DNA of 64,000 nucleotides, taken from contig JBJKYL010000019.1 in the NCBI GenBank assembly GCA_045561055.1, forward strand, positions 310,001 to 374,000, read 5' to 3'. Both the position numbers and the translations under genes were made by a program. The stretch is from SMWC01 sp045561055. Lineage in GTDB: Bacteria; Pseudomonadota; Gammaproteobacteria; Steroidobacterales; Rariloculaceae. Of this stretch, positions 17,468-26,133 are shown piece after piece. The notes below the pieces were generated by a model. It saw nothing but the letters and a program-made list of their open reading frames with translations. It had not been told where the DNA came from and did not search any database. Each line of letters opens with the position of its first letter. The first letter of the stretch is position 1.

Positions 17468-18180
17468 GATAGCGTGTCCTGCTTGACTGATTCACTTGCT
17501 AGGTGTTGTGAGAGAGTACTCGTTGCTTTGCGCGAAACAATAATCACTAGAAACAGCGTTGCCGCTAGTCCGATAAAGAGTAGTATTTGGCCCGCCATTC
17601 CACTTTGCACGTTGCCGCTTGTCATCTTGGTGAGATCCCTCGCGGTCGAGCCGACGTAGACGTATAAGATTGTGACCGGTAGCATGCCGATCCAAGAAGC
17701 GAAGAAATAATCGCGGAACCGGACGCTTGTCAAAGCGAGCCCGTAGTTGATGAGATTAAACGGGAATAGTGGCGACAATCGCGCAAGAAAGACCATAAGG
17801 AAGCCTCTATGGCGAGTCGCTTGATCCAATGCCCGAAACCGAGGCAGATTTTCGATTCTCTTTGCTGCCCAGTCGCGAGCGAAGAACCGCCCGACGAAAA
17901 ATGCAGCAGATGCGCCGAGGATACTACCCATCGATACGAGTAGCACCCCGATGGGCACACTGAATACGAAGCCAGCTGCCAACGAGAAAATAGATACTGG
18001 AATTACGAATACAGTGGCGATGGTATATGCCACGATGAAGAGGATCCACGCCAGTGTTCTGTGGGCCTGTATCCAATCGATGCTTAAGGTAAGCCAATCG
18101 ATAACCGGAAGAAGCGTGATGGCAATTAGCATGCCAGCTATCGTGACAACGAGAATGATAGGTTTTGTGTGTTGCGTCAC
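17464..18180 (-). CDS. TVP38/TMEM64 (DedA-like) membrane protein
   Basis: Integral inner-membrane protein of 238 residues, about six hydrophobic segments. Typical features are YTIATVFVIPVSIFSLAAGF, VSMGSILGASAAFFVGRF and the FLARLSPLFPFNLINYGLALT block, matching the SNARE-associated/VTT domain in which the conserved Arg-Leu-Ser-Pro is characteristic. Relatives have been implicated in lipid scrambling or transport; in selenodomain-type operons this family is a frequent companion. It overlaps the GT2 gene by 4 bases and follows the DUF2064 gene by 6 bases, so it is part of one transcript. Confidence 0.88.
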   Translation of the reverse strand: MTQHTKPIILVVTIAGMLIAITLLPVIDWLTLSIDWIQAHRTLAWILFIVAYTIATVFVIPVSIFSLAAGFVFSVPIGVLLVSMGSILGASAAFFVGRFFARDWAAKRIENLPRFRALDQATRHRGFLMVFLARLSPLFPFNLINYGLALTSVRFRDYFFASWIGMLPVTILYVYVGSTARDLTKMTSGNVQSGMAGQILLFIGLAATLFLVIIVSRKATSTLSQHLASESVKQDTLS

Positions 18181-18186
18181 GTTCTT

Positions 18187-18876
18187 TTAGTCCCACGCCG
18201 CGTTTGGCTGCTTTAACCACTGTCTGAGTGCTCGTCTCGCCGGTCGTGGGTCCTGAGCAAGTGCGTTGCGCGTACTGTGAAGAGCTACAACCGAGTCCAC
18301 ATCTGCGCGCGGCTCTAGTTTTGCGATGACAAATCCAGATTCGACGCACAGAGTCGTCAGTGCGTCACAGAGAGATGACGTGCTCCATGGCAGCTCGGCT
18401 AGTGATGGCCATGCTACTCGTGCCCCCATGAGAACGACGCCGCCGTCAATAGCCGGGCCTAGGACGACATCACTGTATGCGAACTCCGTGGCTGCCTGTT
18501 GGAGATAATTATCTTCCATCATTGGGCAATCGGTCCCGATGAAGATGATGTTTATTTCGCCTTTGGCTCTGAGGGTAGTATCAACATGATTGATCCTTTC
18601 GCCGAGGTTCTCACCTTGTTGGATAACTATGGTGGCGTCAGATTCAAGTTGGTTGGTAAGCCATCTGGCATCCTCGGCGTCCGCTGGCGCGAAGACAACT
18701 CTACCAGACCAACTTTGGATGGTTTCGAGCGCGCACGCCCAAAGATAGGTCGCAGCGGTGGTCGCGAGTTCGCCGATTTCCTCGGCGAGGCGACGTTTCG
18801 ATTTCGCCGGAGATTTGAGACATAGGACAACACAGGTGTCCATAGCCGCTTCTGTATGGTTAGATTTGAGGACCAT
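18187..18876 (-). CDS. DUF2064 transferase, selenodomain-associated transferase 1 type
   Basis: Nucleotidyl- or glycosyl-transferase-like protein (CofC-like fold, TIGR04282/DUF2064). Visible motifs are VVLCLKSPAKSKRRLAEEIG near the start, the NTP-binding loop region of this family, then GENLGERI, IIFIGTDCPMMEDNYL with the conserved TDCP, and DVVLGPAIDGGVVLMGAR. It is the first gene of the four-gene rSAM operon. The start is uncertain: ATG 18876 has TAGAG close upstream, while ATG 18843 gives the more usual N-terminus. Role: presumably activates or transfers a sugar in the same pathway as the GT2; inference only. Confidence 0.83.
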   Translation of the reverse strand: MVLKSNHTEAAMDTCVVLCLKSPAKSKRRLAEEIGELATTAATYLWACALETIQSWSGRVVFAPADAEDARWLTNQLESDATIVIQQGENLGERINHVDTTLRAKGEINIIFIGTDCPMMEDNYLQQAATEFAYSDVVLGPAIDGGVVLMGARVAWPSLAELPWSTSSLCDALTTLCVESGFVIAKLEPRADVDSVVALHSTRNALAQDPRPARRALRQWLKQPNAAWD

Positions 18877-19014
18877 GCTCTCTAGATCGTTAGTATTAAT
18901 GTCTTTTTTGCCTTAGGGTGATAATACACTGACAAAGACTCGCAACGAGTCGCTCGTACTGTCTTTCCGCTATTTGTTATAGTGCGCTCCTTTTTCGTGT
19001 GAGAAACGCAGCGC

Positions 19015-19335
19015 ATGGTTAAGTTGGTAGTGACGAATCGAAAAGAACAGGTCATAGAGGTCGAGGCGCAAAATAGTATTTCGATCATGGAGAATATTCG
19101 TGATCTCGATAACAGTGTCGACGCGATTTGTGGTGGGCTTTGTTCCTGCGCTACCTGCCATGTGTTTGTCGACTCGGCATGGATAGATAAGTTGCCGCCG
19201 CGAAGCGACGAAGAGAGTTCACTGCTTGGTGACCTCGCAGGCTTTGATGAGCAACGTTCCCGTTTGAGTTGCCAGCTGCATATGTCTGACGAACTCGACG
19301 GTCTCGCACTAATCGTCGCTGGAGAAGAGTTTTAG
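19015..19335 (+). CDS. [2Fe-2S] ferredoxin
   Basis: Plant/adrenodoxin-type electron carrier of 106 residues. The cluster ligands are seen in CGGLCSCATCHVFV (C-x5-C-x2-C) and the fourth Cys in RLSCQLHMSDELDGL, the arrangement of the adrenodoxin/putidaredoxin group. The first half of the protein is beta-rich and typical (MVKLVVTNRKEQVIEVEA). It stands alone, divergent from the rSAM operon, with no P450 or oxygenase gene adjacent; its redox partner is unknown. The divergent spacing of 138 bases should carry both promoters. Confidence 0.9.
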   Translation: MVKLVVTNRKEQVIEVEAQNSISIMENIRDLDNSVDAICGGLCSCATCHVFVDSAWIDKLPPRSDEESSLLGDLAGFDEQRSRLSCQLHMSDELDGLALIVAGEEF

Positions 19336-19537
19336 TCTTTCTAGCCTAATAGCTACAAACGGCCTCTGTTAGTTATGGCGTTTAGGCTGAAGAGCTGACA
19401 CCGTTAATGCATTTTCTACACTAGACTAGCTTTTCCGAACCCGGCTTCGTCCGGTACGGCACCCATCCATAGCCTAGCGGCCGCGCGACATTCGGTCTTT
19501 CCTTTATTAGAGCATTGCTCTAGTCTGGAGCATCGCC

Positions 19538-19552
19538 GCACCATTATGGTGC
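19538..19552 (+). promoter_or_regulatory. NtrC-binding site (enhancer)
   Basis: GCACC-ATTAT-GGTGC is a perfect inverted repeat matching the NtrC consensus GCACY-N5-RGTGC. Its centre is about 98 bases upstream of the start predicted from the sigma-54 element at 19618-19633, a usual enhancer distance. Together with glnK-amtB downstream this indicates nitrogen-limitation control. The match is seen; binding is inferred. Confidence 0.75.
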
Positions 19553-19617
19553 AAATGGAGCCGGGTTGAATAGCTACCGATTTTTATAACTAATTGAAAA
19601 ATAATAAAAATATAGTT

Positions 19618-19633
19618 TGGCATGGTTAATGCA
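19618..19633 (+). promoter_or_regulatory. Sigma-54 (RpoN) promoter
   Basis: TGGCATGGTTAATGCA has GG at 19619-19620 and GC at 19631-19632, separated by exactly 10 bases, as in the -24/-12 consensus TGGCACG-N4-TTGCW. Start of transcription would be near 19643, about 36 bases before the porin ATG. It is paired with the NtrC box upstream. Confidence 0.75.
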
Positions 19634-19678
19634 TTAGTTAAGTTATTAATTAACCAGCGGTGAAGGAGGATTCCCACC

Positions 19679-20335
19679 ATGAAATTACGGCAAACAATGA
19701 TTCTTTTAAGTTTCGGCCTCGTCCCGGCGGCATCGATGGCAGACCTTTCGGCCAATGTCGGGATGGTGAGCGACTATATCTACCGTGGCATATTTCAAGA
19801 GGCTTCTTCCGCATTTGCCGGTCTCGATTATGAAGGCGAGAACGGTTTTTATATTGGCACTTGGGCCGCCGATGTGGGTGATGGGCTTGAGACAGATCTC
19901 TATTTTGGTACGGGTGGCGATATTGGCGATGGTGGTGCGAGTTGGGGCGTGGGCTATACCGGTTACTACTACACCGATGGATGGGATGACACCTATCACG
20001 AGCTTAATCTTGGATTAGGTGCCGGTAACTTTGCTATCGATGTTGCCTTTGGCAATTACGATACGTCCCCAAAGACTCAGGACTATACATTTACTTCTTT
20101 AGGTTACGATTTTGGCAACGGATTCGGTGCTAGTTTTGGCACTTTTGGTGGGGATTTTTCAGGGGAAGTCGTAGAGGTTGGTTATGGCTACGATTTTAAC
20201 GGCCTCGATCTTTCGGTGACCTTCATTCTTGTAAGCGATGATCTGCAGGTATATGACGGAGCAGCAAAAACCAGTGGGGCTCCTACCAACGCAATCACGT
20301 TTGGTATCAGTAGATCTTTTGCCATTGGCGAATGA
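19679..20335 (+). CDS. TorF-family putative outer-membrane porin
   Basis: Exported beta-barrel protein of 218 residues with a signal peptide (TMILLSFGLVPAASMA). The mature start LSANVGMVSDYIYRGI is the hallmark of the TIGR02001/TorF family, and the alternating Gly/Tyr-rich strands (FGASFGTFGGDFSGEV, VGYGYDFNGLDLSVTF) fit an outer-membrane barrel, with ITFGISRSF near the end. A strong Shine-Dalgarno AAGGAGGA lies 8 bases before the ATG. It is the first gene of an NtrC/sigma-54-controlled unit with glnK and amtB, implying a role in uptake of a nitrogen source across the outer membrane (inference). Confidence 0.88.
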   Translation: MKLRQTMILLSFGLVPAASMADLSANVGMVSDYIYRGIFQEASSAFAGLDYEGENGFYIGTWAADVGDGLETDLYFGTGGDIGDGGASWGVGYTGYYYTDGWDDTYHELNLGLGAGNFAIDVAFGNYDTSPKTQDYTFTSLGYDFGNGFGASFGTFGGDFSGEVVEVGYGYDFNGLDLSVTFILVSDDLQVYDGAAKTSGAPTNAITFGISRSFAIGE

Positions 20336-20360
20336 TTAGAAACATGGTCGAGCTAGCGTC

Positions 20361-20699
20361 ATGAAACTAGTTACAGCAGTTATAAAGCCTTTCAAGCTCG
20401 AAGACGTCCGTCAGGCGCTAGCTGATACTGGCGTCCAGGGATTAACGGTGACCGAAGTTAAAGGTTTTGGTCGACAGAAAGGCCATACGGAACTTTATAG
20501 AGGTGCAGAGTATTCGGTGGATTTTGTGCCGAAAACGAAGATCGAAGCTGCGGTAGCAGAGGATCTATTAGAAGCTGCGGTCGAGGCGATCGTTTCCGCA
20601 GCAGGAACAGGTTCTATCGGTGATGGCAAGGTATTCGTGGCAGATCTGCAGCAGGCAATCCGAATCCGTACCGGTGAGACTGGTGATCAGGCGCTCTAG
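20361..20699 (+). CDS. glnK: PII nitrogen regulatory protein GlnK
   Basis: PII signal protein of 112 residues that senses 2-oxoglutarate and ATP/ADP and blocks AmtB when nitrogen is plentiful. Conserved parts: MKLVTAVIKPFKLEDVRQAL at the N-terminus, VKGFGRQKGHTELYRGAEY with Tyr51 in the T-loop (the uridylylation site), and GDGKVFVADLQQAIRIRTGE at the C-terminus. It lies immediately before amtB, the classic glnK-amtB pair, hence GlnK rather than GlnB. Expression should depend on the sigma-54 promoter upstream of the porin gene. Confidence 0.95.
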   Translation: MKLVTAVIKPFKLEDVRQALADTGVQGLTVTEVKGFGRQKGHTELYRGAEYSVDFVPKTKIEAAVAEDLLEAAVEAIVSAAGTGSIGDGKVFVADLQQAIRIRTGETGDQAL

Positions 20700-20719
20700 C
20701 GCATAGGGAGACATTAGTG

Positions 20720-22024
20720 ATGAAAAAGAAATTATTAAAATCAATCTGTGCCGGCAGCTCCACGCTGTTGACAGCGCTGATGCCAGGAATCGTCCTAGCC
20801 CAGGATGTGTTGGATTCTGGTGATACTGCATGGATGCTGACATCGACGGCTTTGGTGTTATTTATGACGATTCCAGGGCTTTCTCTATTTTACGCGGGGA
20901 TGGTGAGAGCAAAAAATGCACTATCCGTCATGATGCAGTGCTTTGCGATTTGCTGTCTGATGACAATTATCTGGGTATTGTATGGATATAGCCTAGCCTT
21001 CGATAGCGGGGGGTTTGTGGGCGGCCTGGGTAAGGCCTTCATGGCCGGTGTTACCGTTGATTCATTGAGCGGTACAATCCCAGAGTCGGTATTCGCTATG
21101 TTTCAGCTTACCTTTGCTGTCATCACGCCGGCATTAATCGTCGGCGCCTTCGCTGAGCGGATGAAGTTTTCGGCGGTGCTATGGTTTATGGCGATTTGGG
21201 TTACTGTGGTTTACGCTCCAGTCTGTCATTGGGTTTGGGGTGGTGGTTGGCTTGGCGGTTTAGGTGTGCTCGATTTTGCGGGCGGTACTGTAGTCCATAT
21301 TAATGCTGGTGTCGCTGGTCTTGTGGCGGCGGTGGTAATGGGTAAACGGCAAGGGTTTCCACAGTCGCCCATGAAGCCTAGTAACGTGGTATTGACCATG
21401 GTTGGTGCTGCAATGTTGTGGGTTGGTTGGTTCGGCTTTAATGCTGGCAGTGAGCTTGCTGCAGATGGAACCGCAGGTATGGCTATGGCCGTTACGCAAA
21501 TTGCAACCGCTGCCGCTGCACTTACTTGGATGTTCTCGGAATGGATTAGCCACGGTAAGCCTAGCGCGTTGGGTCTTGTTTCCGGGGCTGTTGCGGGACT
21601 GGTTGCCATTACGCCGGCATCTGGGTTTGTTGGGCCGATGGGCGCGTTAGTGATTGGCATTGTCTCCGGATACGGATGCTACTTAGCGGTAGTTAAGGCA
21701 AAACGCGCATTCGGTTATGACGATTCGCTGGACGCCTTCGGGGTGCATGGTGTTGGAGGAATTATAGGTGCGCTACTGACGGGTGTCTTCGTCGACGCAG
21801 GTTTAGGTGGTGCCGGGCTAGCCGAAGGAGCGACGATAGTATCGCAGGTAGGTCTGCAGGCCGTTGGTGTGATCGCGACTATTCTTTATTGCGGTATCGT
21901 TAGCTTCATTATTCTCAAGGTGCTCGATTCCGTTATTGGTTTGCGTGTATCTCAAGAAGAGGAACAGGAAGGTCTTGACCTCGTGCTCCATGACGAGCAG
22001 GGCTACAATCTGAGCGGTAACTAG
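20720..22024 (+). CDS. amtB: Ammonium transporter AmtB
   Basis: Inner-membrane ammonium channel of about 434 residues with a signal-like N-terminus (SSTLLTALMPGIVLAQ) and eleven expected membrane spans. Motifs: DTAWMLTSTALVLFMTIPGL, FYAGMVRAKNALSVMMQ, GGWLGGLGVLDFAGGTVVHI with the pore His nearby, and DDSLDAFGVHGVGGIIGAL with the second pore His. AGGGAG lies upstream; ATG 20720 directly follows a GTG at 20717, either could start. GlnK binding regulates it. It ends the porin-glnK-amtB unit and is followed by a terminator hairpin. Confidence 0.95.
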   Translation: MKKKLLKSICAGSSTLLTALMPGIVLAQDVLDSGDTAWMLTSTALVLFMTIPGLSLFYAGMVRAKNALSVMMQCFAICCLMTIIWVLYGYSLAFDSGGFVGGLGKAFMAGVTVDSLSGTIPESVFAMFQLTFAVITPALIVGAFAERMKFSAVLWFMAIWVTVVYAPVCHWVWGGGWLGGLGVLDFAGGTVVHINAGVAGLVAAVVMGKRQGFPQSPMKPSNVVLTMVGAAMLWVGWFGFNAGSELAADGTAGMAMAVTQIATAAAALTWMFSEWISHGKPSALGLVSGAVAGLVAITPASGFVGPMGALVIGIVSGYGCYLAVVKAKRAFGYDDSLDAFGVHGVGGIIGALLTGVFVDAGLGGAGLAEGATIVSQVGLQAVGVIATILYCGIVSFIILKVLDSVIGLRVSQEEEQEGLDLVLHDEQGYNLSGN

Positions 22025-22045
22025 TTCGCTCAATTTTGTTGGTAT

Positions 22046-22079
22046 ACCGCCCGGTCGCGAGTCTTCGTGGCTGGGCGGT
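22046..22079 (+). terminator. Terminator-like hairpin after amtB
   Basis: ACCGCCC (22046-22052) pairs with GGGCGGT (22073-22079). The intervening bases extend the stem through GGTCGCGA and TCGTGGCT with G-U wobbles to a GTCT loop. This gives about 15 RNA pairs, followed by TACTTCTCC, a weak T-rich tail. It lies 21 bases after the amtB stop, so it most likely ends that operon. Confidence 0.65.
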
Positions 22080-22445
22080 TACTTCTCCAGTATTCGAAAA
22101 AGGGACGAAGCCTTTTCGTCAGCGACGTTAGCTCTATATTTAAGTGTGTTCACACTGAGTGTTCCGCATTATTTTTGAATATTGGTAAGATTCTTCGAAT
22201 CGATATCAATTAGAGCAAGGTCGGTGCCTTAGCTAGCTAACCTTTTGGCAATAACTAGATAGAGGTTCAAAACTTAGCGGCGCTATATGCTGAGGTATAT
22301 GTTTCGGCTCAGTTTGTTGTGTATTAAGCGCCTATAGGTTCCAGCTAAGTTTTCGACAGAGTATCCATCCTACTGCCGTGCGCAACATGCCCATTTCACT
22401 CTGTGATGGCGATTCTACTGGCGAATAACCCGGTGGTTTCGTAAG
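22080..22445. other. Intergenic region without recognised gene
   Basis: 366 bases between the amtB terminator and the convergent ABC ATPase gene. A small inverted repeat GACGAA...TTCGTC occurs near 22104-22120. I see no open frame with coding character and no known regulatory motif; it could contain the 3' ends of both transcripts only. Confidence 0.4.
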
Positions 22446-23936
22446 CTAATTTACGCAGGTTATTCTGCCGCGCTCAATGACCAGTTCGCGATTGAACTGG
22501 TCGGAATGCTGATGCAGATGGGTAGCACAAATAAGCTGTGTTCCCCGTGCAATGATATGACTAAGTTCCCTCGTTACGAGCTCTAGGTTTTGCTTATCGA
22601 GGCCCTCCCAGGGTTCGTCAAGCAATAACACCTTCGGGCGATGTACTACTGCGCGCGCTATTAGGACACGGCGAAACTGTCCGTAGGAAAGAGCCTGAGT
22701 ATTGCGCGTAGCAAGATTAGACAACTCGAAATCCTCGAGTAACTCGTCGACGAGATTTGCCTCTGCTGGTTTCAAGCGACGTGTTTGTCCGATACTAGAT
22801 TCAAATCCGGAGGCGATGCATTGGTATACCGTCGATGGATACCAGTAGTCGGCTTGTAGTTCCGGCGATACCCATGTCACCTGGCGTCGCAGTGACCAAA
22901 CATTGTCGGGTTCTTCGATTCCAGGAAACCCGATATGACCACCCTTGGCCGGACGAATTTGACCATGTAATAGGCGTAGAAACGTACTTTTCCCCGCTCC
23001 ATTCGGCCCTGTTAGTTGCCAGTTCTCTCCGGCCATGAGTTTCCAAGTGATATCAGTTAGCGTGCGGTGTTTGTCAAGCCAAACATCGGCGTGCTGTACA
23101 TCGATGATAATCGCGGCCTCTGACGCTACGATTGATGGGGAGCTTGATTTCGGCGTTGTGGTTGTGTCTCCGTGATCGTCATGGGGATTGATATCCAACG
23201 GAATAGGTCCGGACTCGACGATGTGTCCATCGGATAGTCGTAATATACGGTTTATATTGCGTGGAAGGTTTGAGGCCTGATGGTAGGAGCATAGAATCGT
23301 GGTTTTTTCGCTAGTCTGTTCGATTGTCTCGTTAAGAGCTCGCCGGGATGCAGTGTCGAGACCGGCGACCGGTTCGTCGAGAATTAGAATAATCGGTTTA
23401 AACGCGAGCCCCCTGGCTATCAATATGCGTCTTTGCTCACCACGCGATAATTCTAGGAATGGCCGTTCGGCGAGATGCAGTAGTTTGAGCTTTCGTAGTA
23501 GTCCACGTGCACGGATCCGGTCCTTAGTGTCGGTCTCGTGGCGGGGTATATCGGTTCTTTTTAATCCCGATAGAACAACGTCTACCGCATCGAAATTCCA
23601 GCCGAGGCGTGTGTACCGATCCTGCAGCTCATGGCCTACGAGCGTAATTTTGCCAAGTGCTTGTACAGCATCTATCTGAACGTCGCCATCGAAATCGTAG
23701 CGCCGAGTGCCGCTATTGGGCGCGGGCCATAACGTGCCGGCGATCAGGCGCAGAAAACTCGTCTTACCGCTGCCATTTGGACCGATAATCGCCCAATGCT
23801 CTCCGTTATTTAGCTCCCATTTGAGATTGCTCAGCACCGTATTACCTGCGAGAGCCACATCCACGTTCTTTAGCCGGACTAGAGGCCGGTTCAATCTGAC
23901 CTCATTCATCGCTATATCCAGAGTTGGATCGTCCAT
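22446..23936 (-). CDS. Tandem-domain ABC ATPase, ModF-like
   Basis: A soluble protein of 496 residues with two complete ABC nucleotide-binding domains. First domain: Walker A GPNGSGKTSFLRLIAG, signature LSRGEQRRILIARGL, Walker B IILILDEPVAGLD. Second domain: GPNGAGKSTFLRLLHG, signature LSYGQFRRVLIARAV, Walker B VLLLDEPWEGLD, and a terminal THLHQHSDQF switch His. Twin-ABC proteins with GQFRRVLIARA belong to the ModF (PhrA) group associated with molybdate uptake. No permease or binding-protein gene is adjacent, so the molybdate role is by similarity only, though the window does contain a molybdenum formate dehydrogenase. Confidence 0.83.
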   Translation of the reverse strand: MDDPTLDIAMNEVRLNRPLVRLKNVDVALAGNTVLSNLKWELNNGEHWAIIGPNGSGKTSFLRLIAGTLWPAPNSGTRRYDFDGDVQIDAVQALGKITLVGHELQDRYTRLGWNFDAVDVVLSGLKRTDIPRHETDTKDRIRARGLLRKLKLLHLAERPFLELSRGEQRRILIARGLAFKPIILILDEPVAGLDTASRRALNETIEQTSEKTTILCSYHQASNLPRNINRILRLSDGHIVESGPIPLDINPHDDHGDTTTTPKSSSPSIVASEAAIIIDVQHADVWLDKHRTLTDITWKLMAGENWQLTGPNGAGKSTFLRLLHGQIRPAKGGHIGFPGIEEPDNVWSLRRQVTWVSPELQADYWYPSTVYQCIASGFESSIGQTRRLKPAEANLVDELLEDFELSNLATRNTQALSYGQFRRVLIARAVVHRPKVLLLDEPWEGLDKQNLELVTRELSHIIARGTQLICATHLHQHSDQFNRELVIERGRITCVN

Positions 23937-23971
23937 CGTTAGAGGTACATCGGTTGTGGCGCTCTAGCAAG

Positions 23972-24910
23972 TTACCGCTGCGAGTTGTCGCAGAGGTGAA
24001 CCTCGATGGTTAGGTGGACGATATTTAGGTTTTTCGGAATCATCGCTTTGTAATAATCCGGTGGCTGCGGATGATGCGTAACGATTGCGAGAATAGCTGA
24101 GTAGATATTTGGTCCCACCGCCCAGATATGAAGATCTACAATGCGGTTGTCATCCTGAGATTCAATGCAATTCCGCACGGATTCGCTAACGTCAGCAGGT
24201 GCATCGTGATCTAGGAGTATCTTAGCTGTATTTCGTATGAGGCCTAGCGACCAGCGTGCCACGAGGATTGCGCCTAAGACGCCAATTATCGGATCTGCCC
24301 AAATCAGGCCTAGATATTTAGCGCCCAGCAGGGCGAAGATAGCGAGCAGAGAAATAAGCGCGTCGGCTAGTACATGCAAGTATGCTGCCAACAGATTGTG
24401 GTCATGGTGATGGCTATCGACCTCCTCCTCGCTAGCGTCGTGCGCCGGGTGATGCTTGTGTCCTAGAATTATGACCGAAATTCCGTTGACGACTAACCCT
24501 AGACTTGCGACCAAGATGGCTTGATTAAAAGCGATTTCTACCGGCGACATCAGGCGTTCGATGCTCTCCCAGGCCATAAATAAGGCGAAACCTGCTAGTA
24601 GGATGGCACCGGTAAATCCACCGAGCGTGTTGACCTTGCCCGTTCCGAAGCTGTATCGCTTATTGTGGGCGTGGCGGCGTGCGTAGATATACGCGAAAAC
24701 GTTAATACTCAAAGCTGCTGTATGCGAAGCCATATGAAGGCCGTCGGCTAGCAGAGCCATTGAGCCGAATACCAGCCCTGCACCAATCTCCACCATCATC
24801 ATTGCGCTCGTGATTGCGATAACCACGAGTGTTTTTACCTCGCCAGGTCGTTTGATGTCTTGGCCGAATGTGTGCGAGTGCTGCCAGAGTTCTAGTTTGT
24901 TTTCATGCAT
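23972..24910 (-). CDS. Cation diffusion facilitator, DmeF-like metal exporter
   Basis: Inner-membrane divalent metal/proton antiporter (CDF family), about 312 residues from ATG 24910. Six spans are evident. The metal-site helices read MALLADGLHMASHTAAL (HxxxD-type site in TM2) and LLAAYLHVLADALISLL (TM5), with the His-rich cytosolic loop HKHHPAHDASEEEVDSHHHDH between them. The N-terminal HSHTFG and the TM2 histidine pattern are characteristic of DmeF-type Co/Ni/Zn exporters. An in-frame TTG at 24976 would add 22 residues but is an unlikely start. No frmR-type regulator lies next to it. Confidence 0.87.
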   Translation of the reverse strand: MHENKLELWQHSHTFGQDIKRPGEVKTLVVIAITSAMMMVEIGAGLVFGSMALLADGLHMASHTAALSINVFAYIYARRHAHNKRYSFGTGKVNTLGGFTGAILLAGFALFMAWESIERLMSPVEIAFNQAILVASLGLVVNGISVIILGHKHHPAHDASEEEVDSHHHDHNLLAAYLHVLADALISLLAIFALLGAKYLGLIWADPIIGVLGAILVARWSLGLIRNTAKILLDHDAPADVSESVRNCIESQDDNRIVDLHIWAVGPNIYSAILAIVTHHPQPPDYYKAMIPKNLNIVHLTIEVHLCDNSQR

Positions 24911-24987
24911 AGTGGCTGGATTGTAGTTGTTCGACGGATTGTCTTGAGTATTGTACCTCGCTTCTGTACGGGGCAAGCTATAGCTGA

Positions 24988-25978
24988 ATGACTAATGTGT
25001 TGCCAAATGCGAGCGACGTTGAGGAGGCAAATGGCCGGCTCCGAGACTGGTTGATTGCTACGCCGGTACTTGAGTCGGACGTTTTGAATCAGCGTGCGGG
25101 TAGCCGTGTCCTAGTAAAAGCTGAATCCTTGCAACATGCCGGCGCTTTCAAAATTCGGGGCGCTTTGAATCGGCTACTCAAGCTGAGTCATGTGGAACGG
25201 AGTACCGGAGTAGTTGCTTTCTCGTCGGGGAATCATGGTCAGGGTGTAGCACTTGCGGCGAAGTGGCTAAATTCTAAGGCAACGATAGTTATGCCAAAGG
25301 ACGCGCCAAAGATAAAACGCTTTAATACTCGTATGCTCGGTGCAGAGGTCGTTCTCTATGATCGATATTGTGAAAATCGTGAAAGCATAGCGTCGCAGAT
25401 TGCTGCCGACCGGGGGCTCACCTTGGTTCCGGCATTTGATCACCCGGATATAATTGCCGGTCAAGGTACGGTTGGCTTGGAAGTGGCTAGTTACGCGCAA
25501 GACAAGGGTTTGAAGCTCGATGCATTCTATGCTCCTTGTGGTGGTGGAGGTCTTATCGCGGGTTCAGGACTCAGTGTCATAGCACACTTTCCAGAAAGCC
25601 GGATTTTCTCCGTTGAGCCTTTGGGGTACGATGAGACTAAGCGGTCGCTCGTAGCAGATTCACGACAAGTCGTTGTAGGGCGACCGGACACGATTTGTGA
25701 CGCGCTTATGGCGCGAACCCCTGGAGCTCTCACGTTCGCTCTGAACCGGAAAATTCTAGCCGGAGGTATAACGGTGACAGATTGCACAAGCGTCGCACGC
25801 CATAGCATTTGCTGCCCGCTACCTGAAACTTGTACTAGAGCCCTCCGGTGCAGTCGCCCTAGCCGCTGTCCTTGCAGGCGAAGCTAGCGCATACGATTGT
25901 GTTGGAATCGTTCTGAGTGGGGCTAATGTTGATATGAATAACTATATCGAGATTCTTGCTACTCATTCGGAACCATAG
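24988..25978 (+). pseudogene. Threonine/serine dehydratase, frameshifted near the 3' end
   Basis: PLP-dependent dehydratase converting threonine to 2-oxobutanoate or serine to pyruvate. The PLP lysine is in AGAFKIRGALNRLL; also present are SSGNHGQGVALAAKWL, VPAFDHPDIIAGQGT and the Gly-rich loop CGGGGLIAGSGL. The annotated-length frame stops at 25887 with a Cys/Arg-rich tail that is not family sequence. One extra T at 25782-25783 explains this: without it the frame reads VTDAQASHAIAFAARYL, LEPSGAVALAAVLAG and GIVLSGANVDMNN, the normal C-terminus, ending at TAG 25976. Either a recent mutation or an assembly error. About 329 residues if repaired. Confidence 0.85.
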
Positions 25979-26133
25979 TGGCACGAATGCTCGTGCCTAG
26001 AACATTATTCTTTACTGGATATGATGCAGTATGAGTGTCATGGAGCCGAATAAATTTCCTGCCAAAGAGTCCCAGATGTTTAAACTAAAACTTCGTCCTA
26101 CCGAACGGTTGAGTGAGATAAACTTCCGTTTGA

